From: Tyto alba | Lineage: Eukaryota; Chordata; Aves; Strigiformes; Tytonidae | Assembly (NCBI RefSeq): GCF_018691265.1 | Contig: NW_024881316.1 | Span: 29,323,319-29,387,318, forward strand | Reading direction: 5' to 3' | DNA length: 64,000 nt | Shown: positions 53,128-64,000 of the stretch, piece after piece | How positions within the stretch are numbered: position 1 is the first letter of the stretch | How the letters are laid out: the number at the start of each line of letters is the position of its first letter | The notes under the pieces: generated by a model | The model's input: the letters and a program-made list of their open reading frames with translations, nothing else | Told to the model about the DNA's origin: nothing | Database searches by the model: none | Program-made: the position numbers and the translations under genes

Positions 53128-53840
53128 ATGCTATTGGCTTTGGGAAGAGTGACTGGAAAGCTGCCTGGCAGAAAAGGACCTGGAGGTGTTGGGCGACAAC
53201 CAACTGGATATGAGCCATCAGTGTGCCCAGGTGACCAAAAAGACCAATGACATCCTTGCTTGTATCAGAAACAGTGTGGCCAGCAAGACTAGGGAAGTGA
53301 TCATCCCCTTGTACTTGGCACTGGTGAGGCCATACCTCAAATAATGTGTTCAGTTTTTACAAGAAAGACACTGAGGTGCTAGGGCATGTCTAGAGAAGGT
53401 CAAGGAAGCTGATGAAGGGTCTAGAGAAAAGGTCGTATGAGAAGTGGTTGAGGCAAGTAGAATTGTTTAGTCTGGAGAAAAGGAGGCTGAGGAGAGACCT
53501 TATTGCTCTCTACAGCTACCTGAAAGGAGGTGGTAGTGATGTGGATGTTAGTCTCTTTTCCCAAGTAGCAAGCTATAGGATGAGAGGAAATGGCCTCAAG
53601 TTTCACCAGAGGAGGTTTAGATTTAATATTATGAAAAATTTCTTCACTGAAAGAGTTATCAAGTACCGGAACAGGCTGCCTGGGAAAGTGATCGAGTCAC
53701 CATCTCTGGCGGTATTTAAAAGTCGTATAGATGTGGCAGTTAGGGACATGGTTTAGTGGTGGACTTGGCAGTGTTAGGTTTGTGGTTGGACTTGATGATC
53801 TTAAAGGTCTTTTCCAACCTAAACATTTCTATGATTCTAT
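53128..53840 (+). mobile_element. CR1 retrotransposon, 5'-truncated, best-preserved 3' end
   Basis: It begins near 53128 with a segment reading [11 protein letters not shown] in the post-catalytic part of ORF2. A 114-codon frame (53412-53756, +) covers the C-terminus, with LFSLEKRRLRRDLIALYSYL at residues about 18-37 and NRLPGKVIESPSLAVFK at about 87-103, and stops at the normal ORF2 end. The 3' UTR (53757-53840) has the standard GACTTGATGATCTTAAAGGTC block and ends TTTCTATGATTCTAT. The reverse-transcriptase core and endonuclease are absent. The C-terminal frame is still open, which suggests a relatively young insertion. Confidence 0.95.
53412..53756 (+). pseudogene. C-terminal piece of CR1 ORF2
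   Basis: An open remnant of the CR1 polymerase C-terminus with its normal stop. It has no reverse-transcriptase catalytic motifs and no known independent function, and its first Met is internal to the ancestral protein. It should not be annotated as a host gene. Confidence 0.85.
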
Positions 53841-56800
53841 ATTGGTACCTACTAACAACACAGAAATGAGGAACACATCCTGAGGGAGACCAGCCAGCCA
53901 GATGGTCACAGGGCTCTTCCTTGGCTGAGATCAGATTTTTGCTTTCACAAAAATGCACTTTTATGTTGACTTCTCTCACCAACTTCTTCCAGTGCTAAAG
54001 AAACTAGTTAAGGTGATGACAGACACTCTGGGCTCAGACCTGAGCATCAACTCCACACTGCTAAAATAAGTGAAGAACATAGGTGTTTCAAGTCTAGCTA
54101 GGCATCATAATTAATGTTACTTCTTCTCTGCCTAGATTTTTATTTAATTACCTCTTTTTTTTTTTTCCTCCTGATTTTTGTGGATTTAGATTTGTATCTC
54201 CCATATTTTGATTTGTTCTATGCAGTTTAAGTTTGAAACAAAAATCAATCACATCACCCCTGCTACTGTCTGATTTTGTTAGCTTCCAGTGAGAACAGCT
54301 CTACCTCTCTTTCCTGAATCAAACTAAACTGGAAGCAGCTTTTTATTCAGTGAGTCAATTTTGCTGTATTCTTTTCTAATGTTCCAATTGTAACTTTTTG
54401 CTTTTGGTATGCCATAAAATGTATATGTAAAACATTGAAAGAATATCTCATTTTAAAACAATACAGTGTACTGTAGTTAATTAAATCAGTGTCAGCTTTC
54501 CAACTGCATGATCTGAGCTGACCTGTATCAAATGAATTACAACAGCACCCATTGTGATGGACTTTGTCATGCTGTCATTGATTTATTTCCCTGTAGTCTT
54601 TTTAAACCTTAAGGGATGTTTAGGGGAGGTATTTCAGAATAATCAGTGAACCCCTCAATATAAGACAGAGTAAGCATAGTAAAATTAGTGTTTAGGTTAG
54701 GAATAACAGCTAATTTATTTAATAAATCAAAGAAACAAGCTAACTCATTTGCCTCAAGCATTTATCCTTCAGATGCCATATATCCTTCTCTTGTCTAATT
54801 TAATTTTTCTTATTTCTATTTGACAGAAATATGAAATTTATAACTGAATACCTAGGTGGGGAAAGCTGAAATTCAAATGTATAGCACACAACATGATCCT
54901 CTCTATGGAAAACCAGATAAGAAGTTGGGAATATCTAACATTTGGGTCATGATATTCTTGGCAACTGGTGGGTTTACAGGATTAGAGGGATGTCTACCAA
55001 CCATCCCATCCCTAATGCATTGGCTCAGTATCAAATTCTAATAGTCTTACCCCACTCTGCTGTCACATTGCTCCTTCAGTACATAGGAGCTGCTGACAAG
55101 GTAGGTAATCTTGCAAATCATGCCAGTAATTACTGATGTTTAGGCATCCATCAAGCAAAAGCATCTAGAAAGCCTTACCCTCAGGGATGTACAGTCCATG
55201 AAGTCATGGGAGAGAGATTCTCTGTCTTCAGGATTTCTCCAAGTTCTGCATCACCTGGTGTTCTCCCTCTGGAATTTTCTCATGTCCACACTCAGTCACA
55301 AAAGAAACCATTTTTGGTCTCTCTCATTCCATCACAGAAACTTTTTAATGTTCTTAGATGTTTGTGTAAGAAAGCTCTGAGAACATGACCAAGCCTCAGA
55401 AACAACTGAAGTAAGATGGGTGCCAGAGAACAAGAGGTCTCTGGAAAGCATTTGGGGTTTGGAAATTACACGATCTTAATTACTCTGAAGTCTGCATGTT
55501 TTCACTTCTTTAATTGGAAGGAGATCCATGTTACTGAGACCAACTACACATTTTCAGATTGTTTGGCTATAAGCTGAGAAATGGTGGTGTGTTATTGTTA
55601 TGGCTAATTCTGCCCATATATTGGAATACTAGACAGAAATATACAGAAATGGTATTGGCAAATTTCAAATAAATGATTGGGGCACTTTCTTCCCTTAATA
55701 TGCTTACTCAGATGACCCATTTGAACTGTTCCTTTCAACTGAGCTGTAGTGTCAAATAACCATGACCTTTTCTGAAAGTTATGGGAATTAAAGGAAACTC
55801 AGCTATTTGTTTTTTGGAAATTAATAGTGCGTTCCCTACACTGTGGCAGTGTTTTAATGTAATTTAATGTTATATAATATCTTATAGAGAAAACAAAATG
55901 GCTTAATTAAAAATAACTATTCTGTCCCCCAAACAGGAGGTAGACGGATTAATATTATCCACCATTACTTTGTTCCTGGGAGATATCTTCTCTTCAGCCA
56001 CTAAGATCCTGGTTTTCCAAGCAGATTGAGTTTTTTGTCTGGATAGGACAGAAGTACTAAGATGTGTAGTGAATCTTCAGCTTAACATCAACAATACCCA
56101 GGAAGTTTGAACTAGCTTTCTGGACATTACATACTAAGATTGCCAAAAACTCTTTGGCAATTCCAGAGCCAAAATCCACCTCATTTTTTAATAAAATCAA
56201 CAAATAACATCTACAATTATATTAGCTAGATCATGTTCTAACCTCAAAATCATTATGAAGAAAGCTTCCTTTGCTTTATAATGAATGAAAATGATACATA
56301 AATGCTTGTTCAAGATGTTATGGACATTTTGGTGACATTTAAAACCAACAAACATATTATCATTTGGAGCATTTTATTCCAAGAATACAATGCATTACAT
56401 CAGAATAACATTTATGGTTGGCATGACAGTAATAGTTAGACGTTTCACAAAGTTCAGAGTTCCATTATGTAGTACAAATAGCTAGTGAGAGCTGTAGTGT
56501 GTGGTGTTATCAAATCATGGAGACAACATTATGACTTTCCAGACAGATCTGATCAAGATTTAGTCTTTTCCCCAGCCCTCTTACTGTGACTGAAAACCCT
56601 GTCTGATGTCTTCTGCCTCTCGGCAGGACTGGAGAGCTTAGACCCAGCTCAATGGCAGCTACAGCTGTGCAGGCCCTGTTTGGCTTGGAGCACTGGCAGG
56701 GGGAACTCGCACCATAGACATACTCCTAGAAAAAACAGTCAAAAAGACAAAGTTGCCTATGTCCCATAGCAGATCTCTAACAGCTTTACCAATAGAGGGG

Positions 56801-58300
56801 GCATTATGGGACTGGCAAAATTGTTGAAGATGTTTTCCCAAACCTTTGATTTAACTGTCATCTTCTAGCAGGACAAGGTTAAAATCTGACACTGATATGC
56901 TCATCTCAGACATTAAGGAGGCACAGAAAGAATATTACTCTCTGAAATATTACAGCTGTGTTTATCTAGATTAATTTGTATGAACTTTATTTAGAACTGC
57001 ATTTCTTTAGATCAACTTGTATGAACTTACTTAATAAGCTTTTTGCCTACAGTTAGACATCTCACAGAAAGACTGTGCTCATGGGATAGCATACACTGAA
57101 CAGCTTTTTATTTCTCAAAACACTTTCAGCTGTTAGCAAGTTAGCTCTGAACACTGACAAGACAAAAAAAATGGATTGCCATTTTCAAGGTTTAAGGTCA
57201 TAATAGCAGTTTCCATAGCTGCATGTACACTGTTCAGAAGATAATGGCTTTTAAATCACTGTGGCTTGCCTGCAACAGGACTTACTGCAAATGCTTCGTT
57301 CACTTCCTTCCCAGCACATGCTTCATGGTCTGTTACCACCCACTGCTCTTGGACAGTTCTGGCTTCTTTTTAGTAAGAAGTTACTGCAAACAGTCACTGA
57401 ATACCTCTGAGTGTCTGCTTACCTAAGAAAACCCTTTTCCTGTGACTGGGTCTAGCAACTTGTGCACTGAGGAGAACAACTAGCTCATTCTACCACCTCC
57501 TACCATTTCACGATTTCCTTAGGTTTCCTCCCAAGCACTTCCGTTTTCTCATACTGTACACTTGACACAGATTAATCCTCTTCACCAGTCTTCAAATATC
57601 TCCTATCTCACATGTTGTCATGCGCAATCCCTCTGGAGGAAAATTCCTGTTAAATATCCTTCTGAGTAAGTAGCTGAGTGTGATAATGTTCCACATGAAA
57701 CCATGAGGAAAATATGAGGTCTGGGACCTGCGTTCCTGGTCTGAGTAGATCTTCTATATGTATCCAGGTGGTTGAAGGTGATTTATTTTCTCTTTTGCTT
57801 TCCTGAGTGTCTGCAGGAGGCCAGAATACAAATCCTACTATTAGTACAGGTCCCAGGTGCACCATATAGTCTTTCATCAGGAAAAAATAGCTGGTGTATG
57901 ACTTCTGTGTATTGGGCTGGAAGCATTACAATGCTTCTAGTAGTTCCTGCTGCTTGAATAATTGTGCTGAGAGATGCAGCTCTGATGCAGGTATATAGCA
58001 GTGTGCTTAATCCAGGTTTTATTTTTGGCATTAGAATCCTATGAAAAAAATACTGATAACTCTTGACATTTTTTACTAGAAGATCACTCTATATATTGGG
58101 ACTGTGTCTTTTTGATTAAGGATATCTGCAAAAATTGAAAGATGAGCTTTTACACTTCAATTGCTGTTGTTTCTGCTGTCAATAAAGCTAAATCCAAGGA
58201 AGAAAGTAAGTTATAAAAATTTGAAAGAGAGTAATTTGAATCTTCAGCAAAAAGATACTGTCAGAACAGGGAGACAACTCCACTTTTTATGTTAAAGTCT
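53841..58300. other. AT-rich noncoding DNA
   Basis: No gene or transposon was recognised in this 4.5-kb stretch. A 21-nt segment at 55080-55100 is bounded by a strong acceptor and donor and could be a microexon (see findings). Other open frames are short and have no protein character. Confidence 0.55.
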
Positions 58301-59007
58301 TGCCGTGGTTTGAGCACAGAGGGCAACTGAGCACCATGTAGCCACTCACTCACCCCTTCTCCCAGGCAATGGGAAGGAGAAAATGAAGCAAAAGGCTCAG
58401 GAAATAAGACAAGGACAGGGAAGAATGGATCACCCATTACTGTCACTGGCAAAGAATGGACTTGCTAGGGGAAGAAAAAAAGGAACCTAATTTTAATTCA
58501 AACACTAACAAAACCAACAATTAGCAGACAAGATGGGACAGTAAGAAGCACCACCACATCCCAAAAAAACCCTTCCCTCCACCCTTCCCTTCTTTCCTGG
58601 CTCAGCTCTGCTCCCGATCTCTGTAATTCTGTCCCCCCCTGTGTCACAGGGGGCAGGGGACAGGGGTTACAGTCAGTCCTGCTGCTCCTTCCTTCTTGGG
58701 AGATGGGGTAAACCCTGCATGCTCTTCCCCTGCTCCACGTGGTTCCCCTCTCACGTCCTGAACTGAAGTAAGTTCAGATGCCTGTCCTGGCGTGGGCTCC
58801 TCCACATGCCACAGGCCGGCCTCTGCTCCACCGCAGATCTCCATGGGTGGCAGGGGGGCTGCCCTGCCGTCTCACCATGTCATACAGGGGGGCTCCCTTC
58901 TCTGGCACACCTCCCCTACGTCCTTCCCTTCCTTCCACTGACCTCGGTGTTCATCCTTCTTGTAGCTCCTCCTCACATGTCCCCCGTCCCCCTCTCAGGT
59001 TCACCTT

Positions 59008-59015
59008 CTTAAATA
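59008..59015 (-). promoter_or_regulatory. TATA-like box of the LTR
   Basis: CTTAAATA on the plus strand is TATTTAAG on the coding strand of this LTR, identical to 24289-24296 in the other LTR. It lies 9 bp from the first CAGAGG unit of the U3 duplication. Confidence 0.65.
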
Positions 59016-59023
59016 CAATATTG

Positions 59024-59103
59024 CAGAGGCACAGCTACTGTCACTGATTGGTTCTGCCTTCACCAGAGGTGCAGCCACCATCGCTAATTGGCTCAGCCCT
59101 GGC
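59024..59103 (-). repeat. 40-bp tandem duplication in the LTR promoter
   Basis: Two 40-bp copies (59024-59063 and 59064-59103) each begin CAGAGG and each contain ATTGG at the same offset (59047-59051 and 59087-59091), which is CCAAT on the LTR's coding strand. A third CAGAGG starts at 59104. The copies differ at several positions, so the duplication is old. Confidence 0.88.
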
Positions 59104-59213
59104 CAGAGGTGGGTCTGACTTGGAGCTGGAGGAGCTTCAAGAAGCTTCTCACAGGGGCCACTGCTGTAGCCCACTCCCCCACTACCAAAAACCCGCCACT
59201 CAAACCCAGCACA

Positions 59214-61223
59214 ATCCTTCAGTACATTATAACACGGTGTGCAAAAAAAGTTATGATGAGTCATAGGAATGATTCATTCAGTCCCAGTTCTGGCTACAAG
59301 AAAATGTGGATAGCTTGTATTTTAGTGTCGTCAGTAGTATGGATAACAGGGCACTTGCTTTGAAAAATAGTAATATAGAAAGAAGGGAAAAAGGCAGCTG
59401 CATTGGCAATATATTGTGTCATATTTAGTTGAGTTTTCTAAGAAAGTGACATATATGTGATCATGTTTCCTGTGCCTCTCAGTCTTCTTCCCATTCATCT
59501 TGTTCAATAAATAGTGATAAAAAAAACCCCTGGTTTGTCATATCTTTTTATTGGAAATATTTTAATATTTTTCATCTGTCAAAGAAAAATGCTTATATTT
59601 AATTAAAAAAAAAAAAAAAAAAAAGAGATAAAATTAGAAGAATAACCACACACAGGAGCAGAGAGGATGGGGCAAGATGTGCCCTTTGCAATTAACATGC
59701 AAGCATATTAAATTACACCAAAAAAACCCCATTGCAACAGCTCCCATGAAGAGAAATCTCTATAGACCTGTGTCATTCCATTTTGATTTTAAAAGGAGAA
59801 TGGGGCAGAACAGAAGCCTCTGAAACATTTGAGCTGAGCTTTTTGACACAGAGTACAAAATATCTCTTAATTATTCCTCATAATTCTTCCTTAGGCATGG
59901 GAAAGTAGAAATTAGTTGAATAAAATTCAGGAGCTGGATCTGTACAGTTTTTTGGAGGTGGGTATAAACTGGACATATTGATTTATAGGAGACTCGGAAA
60001 GATCATTGCTCTCTGTTACAGACCTCAGTTCATGTTTCATATTAAAAATAGTGTAAATTTCTCCCTAGCATGTGTTAAAGTTGCCAGCAGATGATGAAGC
60101 TTCTGACAAGGTCTTCAGCTGAGGTTAAGCTAACTGAAGAGGATGTAGAGAGCTACTGGCCATGAAACAAGACTGCTGGCCATGACAGATAACACTGTGG
60201 GAAGCTGACCAAAGTTAGAGTGCTGTGACTGTTGCTAGATTTCACAGGTGCTTAAAGGTTTTATGTGAAAAACAGTCATAGTTCTCAAGCAATTGAAGGG
60301 GACAGTTGGGGACCTTCACAGGGGCAGACTCTTACAAGGCCAGCAGTACCTGGGACATGATATCATTAAAGTTATATAAAGCATTTTGTACCAGGAATGG
60401 CAAAACAGGCAGTGTTTGTCTTCAGCAGAGGTATTTTCTTCATCTGATGTATGAACAAAGTAAGACTACATCATCTTTTCACCCTTTTTTATTTTCTGCC
60501 TTACTTTGGAATAGTTTTCACTCTGTGCTTACTATGACCTGTAAATTAGACTATAGGTGGGCTGGCAAAAAGTTTGGAGGCTACACTGACACACATCAGT
60601 GATGCAGATGATAATGGAGTCATGCAGAATTATATCTGTGGTGTCACTAGGTTCTTTTTAATACACAACATTCTTGACTGAACAATGCCTAGGACAAATG
60701 CTTTCTCTTATCGTGTTTTGTTTTTATTGATGTTTGATTGGAAGCTGATGTCCTCAGGAAGTAGAATTTGGGATTACAAGAGACTCCTAAATGAATCTGG
60801 GAATGTGAGTCCTAAATCTTGAACAGTTCCTGGGATTTGAATTCTTTCTAGTCCAAAGTTTGCCTTATCACTTATTTAGAGAAAGCGATGCTGGTCATTG
60901 TAAAATAATGAAGAACTAAAGTTCAGTGATAAACTTTATATGTTTGATAGATATCAGAATAGCTTGTTTTAGCTGGGGCATGTTGTAGTGCTCGATTTAT
61001 CTTAACGTATTCATTTGTTAAACTTTAGGGATGGCAGTGGCAAATAAATTAGTTGCAGCACAGCCTCTGCCAGTGTAGACAATTAATCTTTCTTGCAATA
61101 TTTAGAGGGACAATAATCTGTCCGGATAGCTAATTCCCTATCTTCCCCCACAAAATCAATTCTGTATTAAATGGAGATACTTAAAATTTTTTTATTTTTT
61201 AGTGAGAACTTTAGGAAAGTATG
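59214..61223. other. AT-rich noncoding DNA between two LTRs
   Basis: This 2-kb spacer separates two same-strand LTRs of different families. I checked it for retroviral gene remnants and saw none, so the two LTRs do not bracket a provirus. It contains an A20 run (59605-59624). The 98-codon open frame at 60306-60602 resembles nothing I know. Confidence 0.6.
59605..59624. repeat. poly(A) tract, 20 nt
   Basis: A run of 20 A in AT-rich sequence, with no gene-like sequence upstream. Confidence 0.9.
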
Positions 61224-61776
61224 TGCTGTGGTTTAAACCCAGATGGCAGTCAAACACTGTGTGACTGCTCACTCACCCTCCCCCTCCCCAGGGAGGGTTG
61301 GGGGATGGGGGAGGGAATTGGAGGGGTAAAGGGAGACTCTTAGGTTGAGATAAAAACAGTTTAATAATTGAAATAAAATAAAACAATAACAATAATAAAA
61401 ATTACAAATGGGCAATGCACAATACAATTGCTCACCACCCACTGACTGATAACCTGCTGGTTCCTGGCTAGGGATCTTGAAATACCTCCTCCTTCCTGGC
61501 TGACACTCCTTTATATACTGGGCATGATGTTACATGGTATGGAATATTTCATTGGCCAATTTGAGTCTGGTTCTCTGGCTGTGCTCCCTCCCAGCATCTT
61601 GTGTACCTGCACATGTGCAGGACATGGGGAGTTGGAGAGTCCTTAATCTTGGCAACAACTGAAAACATTAGTGTATTATCAACATATATATACTAAATCC
61701 CATACTGAATCCAAACCACAGCACTATTTTAGCTACTAAGAAGAAAAACTAACTTTATCCCAACTGAAACTAATAT
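61224..61776 (-). mobile_element. Solo LTR of an endogenous retrovirus with 6-bp target duplication
   Basis: The plus strand begins TGCTGTGGTTTAAACCC, a well-known avian LTR terminus. Identical hexamers AGTATG flank the element at 61218-61223 and 61777-61782, which supports a single LTR insertion. On the minus strand there is a TATATAA box (61511-61517) and an ATTAAA poly(A) signal (61360-61365). A CACATGTGCAGGACATG segment lies in U3 (about 61611-61627). The far terminus ends AATAT rather than CA, so it has decayed. A 6-bp duplication is usual for beta-like (ERVK-type) elements, while ERVL-type elements make 5 bp. The LTR at 38957 belongs to a related family. Confidence 0.88.
61511..61517 (-). 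promoter_or_regulatory. TATA box of the solo LTR
   Basis: TTATATA on the plus strand is TATATAA on the LTR's coding strand, about 145 bp upstream of the ATTAAA signal at 61360-61365, a normal arrangement for an LTR promoter and R region. Confidence 0.65.
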
Positions 61777-61782
61777 AGTATG

Positions 61783-64000
61783 ATAAAGATAACGTCACTA
61801 TATTATTCTCCTGTTCCCTTCAGAGTAGGATAGAACCAATATTCTGAATCTCTATGAGTTAGAAAGTGTCCATGGAGACAGCTGGGTGTTCACTGTGAGA
61901 AGTACACTGAATTAGGATGATCACATTTTGCATAAAGAGGAATGTATATGGAATGAAGAGATACTACATGGCCACTGTGGGAAGTTATATCAAGTTTGTG
62001 ACTATTTCATGGTAGCAGCTTTTATTAGCAGATTCACTATGATCTCATCATCTTCAGTTAAACTACAAAGGATTGGGAACTAGGAGGAAACTGTAACTGC
62101 AGGCTGGAATTGACTGGTCTCAGATCAGTCATCTCTTTCATATTAGTGAGCCTTTTGATATCAGCTCTCTCTCAAGCCTTTCTTCTCCCTTCAGTCTGCT
62201 CTAACTTTATAATTTGGCACTTTTTTTTTTTTGACATTTTTATTAATGTTGTAAAAATTTTTTAAAATGAAGATGAAAACAACTCATCTAAGAATTTCCA
62301 TCAATTTTCTTATGTATCTTTTGCAAGATGCTGTTCAACGTAACAGCTGAATCTGCTGAGTCTTCTATGTGCGTGGCACTGTCTATTATTCTAGGTGCCA
62401 ATGGCACAAGTCAGCACTGTGGTCTTAATCTGAGAAAAATGCTCTGTAAGAGACAGCTATAGTCTAACAGACAATCAAAACTGTCACTAGGGAACAACCA
62501 GTGAACCTCATTAGGGTCTTGGCACACACATTAGCCACAGTTTTTACACTGCATTCCCTCTTCTCTCCAAATACTCCTGCAAATGTATGTTGCAGATGCC
62601 ACTGCAGGCAGAGTCGAGGTTTAGTCTCCTAAAGGAGGCTGAAGATGGACTTGGAAGTGTAGAACTTGGAGACTAAGACCAAAAGCTTCATGCAGATCAT
62701 GCTATCTGCATTCATTTAGACCAAGAAGTAGCTCATAGTAAATTTCTGCAGCAAAAGAGTAGTGCATGACTACACATGCAGGCGTGGCATTCATCACTGC
62801 ATAGAACTTCATGGTATTTGAGGTATACAAAAAACCTACAAAACTTTATCCTAGTTTTACCTGGACTAGCCACTGCAATGCATATATCCTTAAAGTTACT
62901 GACTAAGCTCAGTGCCTATCACAGTGTATTGCTCAGTTTTTTGGTATAAGAGGCATTATACCAAAATGAAGGACAACATAATCGCTCTCACCAAAACAAT
63001 GAATAGTATATTAAGCTTCAATTCTTCAACTCCCAATAATGTTAAATTGTTCCATTGTGAATGTTACAAAGCAAACATTCTAAGACTTCTGGAAAATCAT
63101 AGACAAACCCAAACTGCTGCTCCATGATGGCATGAAGAATATCATCTTTTTGCCTCAGATATTTTCATGGTACAAGTAGTGGAATGAAACACAAAACAAG
63201 GAATTTAGATGAGATCCCAGAGGAGTACTGCCAGGATTTACTTTACCTCAGTGATATTGGATTACACTTAACTGCATCCAAGAAAATCACAGTCTATGCA
63301 GTTAAATTCCACATAAATGAAAAGGCGACAGCCTGATTTACCACAACTATTTGAAATTTCAATTTGTTACAATGACAATAAAAAAACACTGTGCAGGAGG
63401 CATCAAATGCTTTAATGAGGCCTCTCTGTACTACACTGAATTGTTCAGTAACTGCTATCTAGGTATATACGTTCCTTTTGATATCATAAAGAGAGATTAG
63501 TATTGATACATCATCCCTTGTTTCTCAATATATTGCCTTTGTCATTAGACCCATAGTATGTTATTAGAGTTTGGAATAAAGTAGAAAATTTGCCCGATGT
63601 GTACTGAGTAGCACAGACATGAGGATGCATACATTCTGATGAAAGACAAAACCCAAACAGAAGTAAATTAGATCAATTCAGATAAACAAGTATGAACATG
63701 GGATTCACTGTTACCCTATACCTTTATAGATTTCTAATATCCTTTTTGAGACTGTAGCAGAAAAAACCAATTCAGTTCTTCTTATTTTAATACTATTATT
63801 AATTAATATTTTTACTACTGTTATCTAATAATATCATTAATAATGGATATAACTAGTCTTGAAAATGAAAAGTGAAAATATTTATCTTCTAAACTATGCA
63901 CCACCCCTTTTTCATTATTTCTTGTTTTATCATCCCCTACATTCCCAAAGCCTGCACATAAAAGAAAAAAGGCCATATAGACAGTTGTTTCTACATCCTA
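61783..64000. other. AT-rich noncoding DNA to the window edge
   Basis: No gene or repeat family was recognised. The stretch at about 63780-63850 is almost pure A and T with short palindromes (ATTAATTAAT type). The only open frame above 60 codons (62912-63127) has no protein character. Confidence 0.6.

Larger units (their letters stand above)
58301..59213 (-). mobile_element. Endogenous retrovirus LTR with duplicated U3 segment
   Basis: It belongs to the same broad family as the LTR at 24120-24970 but lies on the opposite strand. The plus strand starts TGCCGTGGTTTG (58301) and ends CAAACCCAGCACA (59201-59213), imperfect inverted termini. The minus strand shows, in transcription order, two 40-bp units with CCAAT boxes, a TATTTAAG box (59008-59015), the GGAGGAG-rich leader with GGAGCAGG-type units, and an ATTAAA signal (58492-58497). 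The 6 bp on each side (AAGTCT and AATCCT) agree at four positions, so they could be a decayed target duplication but prove nothing. No retroviral genes flank it, which suggests a solo LTR. Confidence 0.85.

Noticed and set aside
58778..59363. Proline- and serine-rich frames on the plus strand
   Set aside because: They lie in the LTR leader and U3, whose GC-rich repeats leave several frames open by chance.

Overview
The window looks like bird nuclear DNA. It is AT-rich, and I recognise no intact cellular protein-coding gene. Nearly everything identifiable is a repeat of avian type: seven copies of the CR1 non-LTR retrotransposon, recognised from the characteristic 3' end (ATTCTATG-type tail) and from reverse-transcriptase and endonuclease remnants, and four retroviral LTRs without any proviral interior. 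CR1 of this kind plus LTRs with TGTGGTGGGTT- or TGCTGTGGTTT-like ends are typical of birds. I cannot name the species, and the family calls rest on memory of these repeats, not on a database search.

Layout: 1-2119 unexplained AT-rich DNA; 2120-3483 a deleted + strand CR1; 3484-9352 noncoding; 9353-9465 a CR1 3' tail (-); 11412-11660 an internal CR1 fragment (+); 17655-17905 a CR1 fragment (+); 18173-18307 a long GATA array; 21052-22100 a 5'-truncated CR1 (-); 24120-24970 a GC-rich LTR (+); 27209-30830 a nearly full-length but dead CR1 (-) that still carries ORF1 esterase, endonuclease and reverse-transcriptase remnants; 30831-38956 noncoding; 38957 to about 39350 an LTR (-); 39351-53127 a long stretch without recognised repeats apart from simple sequence; 53128-53840 a CR1 (+); 58301-59213 an LTR (-) with a duplicated promoter segment; 61224-61776 a solo LTR (-) with a 6-bp target duplication; then AT-rich DNA to the end.

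This is most simply an intergenic region or a piece of a large intron. Short segments with good splice signals on the + strand (9682-9716, 42258-42303, 43649-43749, 55080-55100) are reported as unproven exon candidates, not as genes. I found no tRNA, rRNA, CRISPR array, operon or other prokaryote-like system, and no convincing new biological system. The most notable items are the long CR1 copy, the LTR with a 40-bp CCAAT-containing duplication, the strong splice donor inside the 24-kb LTR, and the uninterrupted GATA array.
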